Part shown: positions 27,414 to 32,206 of the stretch, in pieces
Position numbering within the stretch: position 1 is the first letter of the stretch
Layout of the letters: the number at the start of each line of letters is the position of its first letter
Source of the DNA: Candidatus Omnitrophota bacterium
GTDB taxonomy: Bacteria; Ratteibacteria; UBA8468; B48-G9; JAFGKM01
DNA length: 32,206 bases
Assembly: GCA_023819225.1 (NCBI GenBank)
Contig: JAMWCZ010000006.1
Span: forward strand, 1 to 32,206
Reading direction: 5' to 3'
Made by a program: the position numbers and the translations under genes
The notes under the pieces: generated by a model
The model's database searches: none
What the model was told of the DNA's origin: nothing
Seen by the model: the letters and a program-made list of their open reading frames with translations, nothing else

Positions 27414-27454
27414 TGGCAAAAGAGAGAAAAGAGGTAGTAAAAGAGGTAATGTAG
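27413..27454 (+). CDS. Possible 13-codon mini-ORF ([13 protein letters not shown]) overlapping the regulator stop
   Basis: TGATG stop/start overlap; preceded by AAAGGAGGTGAT (27403-27414), the exact complement of the conserved 16S 3' tail. Confidence 0.3.
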   Translation: MAKERKEVVKEVM

Positions 27455-27489
27455 GTATAAAAAATAAGAAAAAAAGGAGGGAAAGTAAA

Positions 27490-28221
27490 ATGAGAAAGAG
27501 AAAAGGATTTACATTAATAGAGCTGCTGGTAGTGGTAGCAATCATTGCTATTTTAGCAGCAATGTTGCTACCAGCACTGTCACAGGCAAGGGAAAGGGCA
27601 AGGCAGGCAAAGTGTATAAACAACCTCAAACAAATTGGAACTGCTATGTATATGTATCTAAATGACTATGAAGAGTATTTTCCATACGCCCCTGGTATGT
27701 CAAGCAATCCTGTTCACAGGGCATTAGCACCCTATTTAGGATATCCAAATGCACAATATCAGTATGGTGGACCACGTGGTATTTTTAGATGTCCAAGTCA
27801 CAGGCCCACTTACGCAGGTCCTTCTTACTGTATGAATTTATATCTTAAGAGAAATTACTGGCTACATCCTACAACCGTAGATCGTTATCAACCAGTGAAA
27901 CTATCAAAAGTTAGACACCAACACAGGATTATTATGATAGCCGACGGTAAATATAATGGTGACCCTCGCCTTCCTTATAATCGGCTTCTTGACCAGGTAT
28001 ATACCTCTGGAAATCCTGCAGATTATGAATCAGTTATATGGAGAGGGGCAAATTATTCGTGGGGAACTGCATCTCCGAGGCATAACGGCATACTAAATGT
28101 TGTAATGGTTGATGGGCACTGTGAGTCACTGAAACCAGAAGATTTATTTAAAGACGCCACGGATAATCCACCAGGACATGCCACAACGGGATACTATCAC
28201 TTTTACTCTGGTTGGTTTTGA
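27490..28221 (+). CDS. Pseudopilin-like protein with C-terminal H-X9-DG motif
   Basis: [77 protein letters not shown] fits H-X9-DG exactly; SD aaaggaggg. Confidence 0.92.
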   Translation: MRKRKGFTLIELLVVVAIIAILAAMLLPALSQARERARQAKCINNLKQIGTAMYMYLNDYEEYFPYAPGMSSNPVHRALAPYLGYPNAQYQYGGPRGIFRCPSHRPTYAGPSYCMNLYLKRNYWLHPTTVDRYQPVKLSKVRHQHRIIMIADGKYNGDPRLPYNRLLDQVYTSGNPADYESVIWRGANYSWGTASPRHNGILNVVMVDGHCESLKPEDLFKDATDNPPGHATTGYYHFYSGWF

Positions 28222-28249
28222 GTAATCTAAATTAATATTCGATGGGGGG

Positions 28250-31200
28250 ATGATGAAAAAGAAAATGAGAGGGTGGGGTATTTGTATCTTATTAATTTCT
28301 CAGTTTTCTGCCTGTTCTGAGATAAATCTGGAAAAAGGGAAAGACAAAGAAATTGTAAAGATTAAAAAAGAAGCAGTAGAGATAGTTTTGAATACAAACC
28401 CTGCTTATGGCACATTATCAATAAATACAAGCGGTGAAAGAATGCTGGATATTACCCCTGGCTTTGTAAAATTGTATCCGACAGAAGAAAAAGGGAAATA
28501 CAGAACAGTCAATTACTGGATACCAGCAGGAAAACAAAAATTAAAATATTTTATAAACCAGAAAGAAGATAAAACAACAATTATTATCACAAGGGACTTT
28601 GATGGAGATTTTTACATAAAGGATTATGTTATTGTAGAAGAAAATAGTCCCTATATAACATATATTACAGAATCACAAAAGAATAGAGATAATTTTGGTT
28701 TTGAATATATCAACAATTTTAGATTTGCAAATGCAGAAGAGATAATATGGCAGGACAACAGAACCATACCTGAAAACCTTGGAGATTACTGGCAGAAATA
28801 TATAGAAGTAAAGAATTCAAGATGGGTATGCGGATATAACAAAAGTAAAAACAGTGGAGTTTTGATAATTAGGGATTTTGGGTTTGCCCCTGACAGCGCA
28901 TGGCATCATTTCAGGATATACGGAGGACCTACCCTTGCGAGTAAAATCACCCAGAGAGATTATATTACAAGGAGGGAATTTAAACTCATGGTCTTTGAGA
29001 ATAAAAATCCTGAAGAAGTTATAAAAAATATAAGATTCAGGGATGTTCTGCCAAGTCATTATACAATTGCATTTGAAAAAAGAATATATCCACTGTTTTT
29101 TAAGGAGAAACTAATAGAACTTGATGGAGAAATAAAAGAAGATGCATGGTCAAATATACAAAAAGAAAGAGATTTTTATAGATTTGACTGGGGAAAAACA
29201 TGCAATTACTATCAACCAGATAAACAAACTGAATTTCAGGGGTTCTATGATAAACAGAATCTCTATCTTGCTATAAAATGTTATGAGGATAATATAAAAA
29301 ATCTACGTGTGGAACAAAAAACTGGTTCAAAACAGGTATGGACAGATGACTGTGTTGAGATATTTATTCAACCATCTGGTATGGAATATTTTCAATTTAT
29401 AATAAATCCTCTCGGAGAAAAACAGGATAATAAGGGTTTGGTTGATAGTTGGGAGGCAAAAGGTAAAATTTTTGACGACTACTGGTCTGTTGAGGTAAAG
29501 ATTCCTTTGTCATTGTTTGATAGATATCCAAAAGATGGTGAAATCTGGGGATTCAATATCTGCAGAGAAAGGAGACCTACTCCTGAATTGAGCAGTTGGA
29601 ATGCAACATCCGGAAGCAAAGGTTTTCATCAGCCGGAAAAGTTTGGACAATTGGTATTTTCTCCTCAACTATCACCTAAGAAATTAACCATCCTTGAGGG
29701 TAAAGACACCATCGGAGTTTTAGGTGAAATTATTAACTGGAGTAAGGAAACAATAAAAGAACCGGCAAGGATATTAATATCAGTTCCGGAAGAAAAGGCA
29801 CTTGAAAACATATCATTAATTGAACTTGCAAAAGGTGAAAAACATTTTATATCATATATTGAAAAAACCAATATCCAAAAAGGTTACAACATATCATTTG
29901 ATATTACAAGTAAGACAGGTATTGCTTATTACTCACAGACATTCCAAAAGACGGGATACTCTGGACTTGTAAGCAGATTATGGCCTTTATCTTACGGAAA
30001 TATAATGTATATTATGGAAGACAGGGCACAGATTATTCCTTTTCTTTTTGCAAACTATACCGAACAGCTACAAACTTTTTCATTAATAATAGAATGCCCT
30101 GAGGAGATGGAACTTTTATTTTTAAACAGAAAATACAATTTTTCCTATGGACAGTTTTTCCCATTAAGTGATGTTAAAGAAGAGAAGAAATTTAGAGATA
30201 ATCTCCCATATAAAAAGTATACCCTGAACTTTTTAAAACAAATTGGAAAAAGGGCCCTCCCGGTAGATGATGAAGAAAGAAACTATGAAAGGGTAATACT
30301 CCCATTTTATTTAGGAAAAACAGACCTGAAAAATTTCAAGATATACTTTCATCTTGAAAGTGAGGCAATAAAAGAAAAAGACAATCTAATTAATGTTAAG
30401 GTTGTTCCATCTTTCAAAGCGAAATCACCCCGAAATATTGAATCAGGCGTTTTTGACTGGTATTTTGGCGCAATCCAGAACTCATTAAATAACGATGAAG
30501 AAATAAAGGGCGCTGCATCAAAAACTGCATCCACTATTACAGAAAGTGGAATGAATACAATTGTCTACTCTGTATATAATAAAGAAATTAGAGATGCATT
30601 GAATAGGCAGGGAGTAAGGATAAGACCGAGTTTCTGGTGGTTCTGGTGGGATAAGGAATATCTTGAAAAGCATCCAGAAGCATATGCGATTGATTTTGAC
30701 GGGAAAAAAGCAAAATATTTTGGGATTGAGACCGTATGCCCGACAGTTCTAATCAAAGATGAAAAAGCATTTGAAAATACAAAAAAACTTGTTCAGGAGT
30801 TGGTTACAGTAAAAGGAAACGATATATGGCATGATACTGAAGGTCCTAGTGCATGGAGTATATGCTTCTGCGATAGATGTATAAATGAGTTTAAAAAATT
30901 TGCGAAAATACCTGAACAAGAACAACTTGACCCTAAACAGATAAAGTTAAAATATAAAAATGAATGGCTTAATTTTGCTGACTGGCAGCAGGCAGTTATC
31001 TTTGCCAAAGTAAACAAAGCCATAAAAGAAGCAAATCCTGATGCTAAATTTACAAACTATGGAGGGCTGGTAGAACCTGAGCACAGGTGTAACTGGAAAC
31101 TTCTGACAGAAAACAATTCAATTGATATAGCAGGACCATCAATGTATGAACTTTCTTCTGGAACACTGAAATACTGGGAAACAGAAATGAGGGAATTTAA

Positions 31201-31750
31201 AAAGAAAGTAAAAAATCTAAAAGTTACTCCATGGCTGAATAATGAAGCGAGACAAAGAAATTATAAACTCTTAAGGACTCAGGCATTAAAATCTATTACG
31301 ATAGGGACAGATGGATATCACATTTATTATGGACAAATTTTGTTCAGAGATGGAAGAAGGTTATATGACCTGGGGGTTGTAAATACAATCATAAGTGATT
31401 TTGAAGATTTTTTTGTTGCAGGAGAACCATTAAAAGGAGATATATTTGATGATATAAATCAGGACAATTTTTCAATAGATGGATGGAAACTTAATAATGA
31501 AAAGGTCATATTTATTTTCAACCATGATGATAAAAATGAAAAGGCAATAAGGTTCCCTATTCCTTTTGAAATAGGTAAAGAAGAAATTGTTTTTGACTAT
31601 ATGAAAAAGAAAAAAATTCAAGGAAATAAAGAGATATCTATGGTGCTTGAAGATTTGGGGATAGGGGTGGTTTATATAGGAGACGAAAAAAAGTTGCTGG
31701 AAAGAATTAAAGTATGGGGTGACAGCCCCATAAGTTTTTATATAAATTAA
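28250..31750 (+). CDS. Large lipoprotein with CBM9-like domain and glycosidase-like C-terminal region
   Basis: Signal peptide with lipobox (ISQFSAC); CBM9-like LIELDGEIKEDAWSNIQ...EFQGFYDKQNLYLAIKCYEDN...VWTDDCVEIFIQPSG...WSVEVKIPLSLF...WGFNICRERR; barrel-like FDWYFGAIQ...NDIWHDTEGPSAWSICFCDRCINEFKKF...TPWLNNEARQRN. Confidence 0.8.
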   Translation: MMKKKMRGWGICILLISQFSACSEINLEKGKDKEIVKIKKEAVEIVLNTNPAYGTLSINTSGERMLDITPGFVKLYPTEEKGKYRTVNYWIPAGKQKLKYFINQKEDKTTIIITRDFDGDFYIKDYVIVEENSPYITYITESQKNRDNFGFEYINNFRFANAEEIIWQDNRTIPENLGDYWQKYIEVKNSRWVCGYNKSKNSGVLIIRDFGFAPDSAWHHFRIYGGPTLASKITQRDYITRREFKLMVFENKNPEEVIKNIRFRDVLPSHYTIAFEKRIYPLFFKEKLIELDGEIKEDAWSNIQKERDFYRFDWGKTCNYYQPDKQTEFQGFYDKQNLYLAIKCYEDNIKNLRVEQKTGSKQVWTDDCVEIFIQPSGMEYFQFIINPLGEKQDNKGLVDSWEAKGKIFDDYWSVEVKIPLSLFDRYPKDGEIWGFNICRERRPTPELSSWNATSGSKGFHQPEKFGQLVFSPQLSPKKLTILEGKDTIGVLGEIINWSKETIKEPARILISVPEEKALENISLIELAKGEKHFISYIEKTNIQKGYNISFDITSKTGIAYYSQTFQKTGYSGLVSRLWPLSYGNIMYIMEDRAQIIPFLFANYTEQLQTFSLIIECPEEMELLFLNRKYNFSYGQFFPLSDVKEEKKFRDNLPYKKYTLNFLKQIGKRALPVDDEERNYERVILPFYLGKTDLKNFKIYFHLESEAIKEKDNLINVKVVPSFKAKSPRNIESGVFDWYFGAIQNSLNNDEEIKGAASKTASTITESGMNTIVYSVYNKEIRDALNRQGVRIRPSFWWFWWDKEYLEKHPEAYAIDFDGKKAKYFGIETVCPTVLIKDEKAFENTKKLVQELVTVKGNDIWHDTEGPSAWSICFCDRCINEFKKFAKIPEQEQLDPKQIKLKYKNEWLNFADWQQAVIFAKVNKAIKEANPDAKFTNYGGLVEPEHRCNWKLLTENNSIDIAGPSMYELSSGTLKYWETEMREFKKKVKNLKVTPWLNNEARQRNYKLLRTQALKSITIGTDGYHIYYGQILFRDGRRLYDLGVVNTIISDFEDFFVAGEPLKGDIFDDINQDNFSIDGWKLNNEKVIFIFNHDDKNEKAIRFPIPFEIGKEEIVFDYMKKKKIQGNKEISMVLEDLGIGVVYIGDEKKLLERIKVWGDSPISFYIN

Positions 31751-31773
31751 AGAAAGTTGAAACAAAGGGACAT

Positions 31774-31788
31774 AAAGTGTAGCACTTT
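31774..31788 (+). terminator. Weak candidate terminator hairpin AAAGTG-TAG-CACTTT
   Basis: 6-bp perfect stem 24 nt after the lipoprotein stop; no long U-tract. Confidence 0.3.
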
Positions 31789-31830
31789 TATGAATCCCAT
31801 ATTCTATTAGGAACATTATACAAGGGAATA

Positions 31831-32206
31831 ATGTTAATTGAGATACTCATAGAAACAGTTCCAAATTCCTTTTATTTAGGATTTGCGCGCGAGAATAAGT
31901 CATTAAGCATAAAAATCCTGTTAGACCAACTGGATGTAACACTTTCTTCCTTGGCTAAAGTAAAACTGGCAATAGAGGATATCCTTTCTCCCAGTAATTC
32001 TTCAGGTTCTTTCCCTGGGAAAAATCTCCTTTTTATTGATGGATTGGGTAAAAACACAGTGGCTAATTTCCTGGCAGTCGTTGCTGAAAAAGGACAGTTC
32101 CGAATTGCCTCATCTATGAAAAGGCCTGTCAACCCTCTTTTTCAACTCAGATTTTTATCAAAAAGGTTTTATCCCATCCATCTATTCGTGCTTGTAGCAC
32201 ACGATA
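31831..32206 (+). CDS. Open reading frame running off the window end, unidentified (possible partial CDS)
   Basis: ATG 31831, no stop to 32206: MLIEILIETVPNSFYLGFARENKSLSIKILLDQLDVTLSSLAKVKLAIEDILSPSNSSGSFPGKNLLFIDGLGKNTVANFLAVVAEKGQF...; SD-like agggaat. Absent from the ORF track, presumably because it has no stop in the window. Confidence 0.45.
   Translation, partial: MLIEILIETVPNSFYLGFARENKSLSIKILLDQLDVTLSSLAKVKLAIEDILSPSNSSGSFPGKNLLFIDGLGKNTVANFLAVVAEKGQFRIASSMKRPVNPLFQLRFLSKRFYPIHLFVLVAHD

Noticed and set aside
27369-27629. Minus ORF antisense to the pseudopilin (and the similar 1138-1413 ORF)
   Set aside because: The two antisense ORFs resemble each other only because the sense pseudopilin N-termini are conserved.
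28817-31023. Several minus ORFs inside the large lipoprotein gene
   Set aside because: Antisense to a strongly coding plus-strand gene with recognisable domains; no motifs of their own.
31872-32132. 86-aa minus ORF at the right end
   Set aside because: No recognisable motif; the plus-strand open frame covering the same DNA is longer and has an SD-like sequence. Not certain.
1-32206. CRISPR array, transposase, integrase or phage genes
   Set aside because: No regular direct-repeat/spacer pattern and no recognisable recombinase or phage ORF; the only repeats are the hairpin family and short motifs listed.

Overview
AT-rich bacterial chromosomal window, probably from an uncultured lineage. The H-X9-DG pseudopilins and overall gene style suggest Omnitrophota/Lentisphaerota-like or PVC-adjacent affiliation, but I cannot assign it firmly. 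Left part: a small basic protein, tRNA-Ser(GGA), a HEAT-repeat membrane protein coupled to a pseudopilin carrying an EF-hand-like loop, two sugar-nucleotide epimerases, RadC, a DUF1614 protein, alpha and beta subunits of a 2-oxoacid:ferredoxin oxidoreductase, and a DUF1318 protein. Middle: GGDEF protein, membrane protein, tmk, holB, tRNA-Leu(CAG), then a convergent PAS-PAS-HD-GYP gene, tRNA-Val(CAC) overlapping the 3' end of mtnA, dnaE, guaB3-like, rsmA, pdxA, two SurA/PpiC-like proteins and a GspH-I-J-K-like minor pseudopilin cluster, all on the minus strand. Right: an apparent three-gene operon behind a perfect-consensus promoter, encoding a GntR-LacI hybrid (AraR-like) regulator, an H-X9-DG pseudopilin, and a large lipoprotein with a CBM9-like domain plus a glycosidase-like C-terminal region. 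The most interesting points are the pseudopilin systems (Ca-binding-like loops, a giant GspK-like protein with a lamin-tail-like insert, a missing Glu5 in the GspI-like protein), the regulator/pseudopilin/CBM9 lipoprotein locus with a mini-ORF behind a full anti-SD match, mtnA using a stop codon inside a tRNA gene, and a family of C/G-rich hairpin repeats. No CRISPR array, transposase or phage module was seen. All family calls are from reading the translated sequence only; no searches were run.
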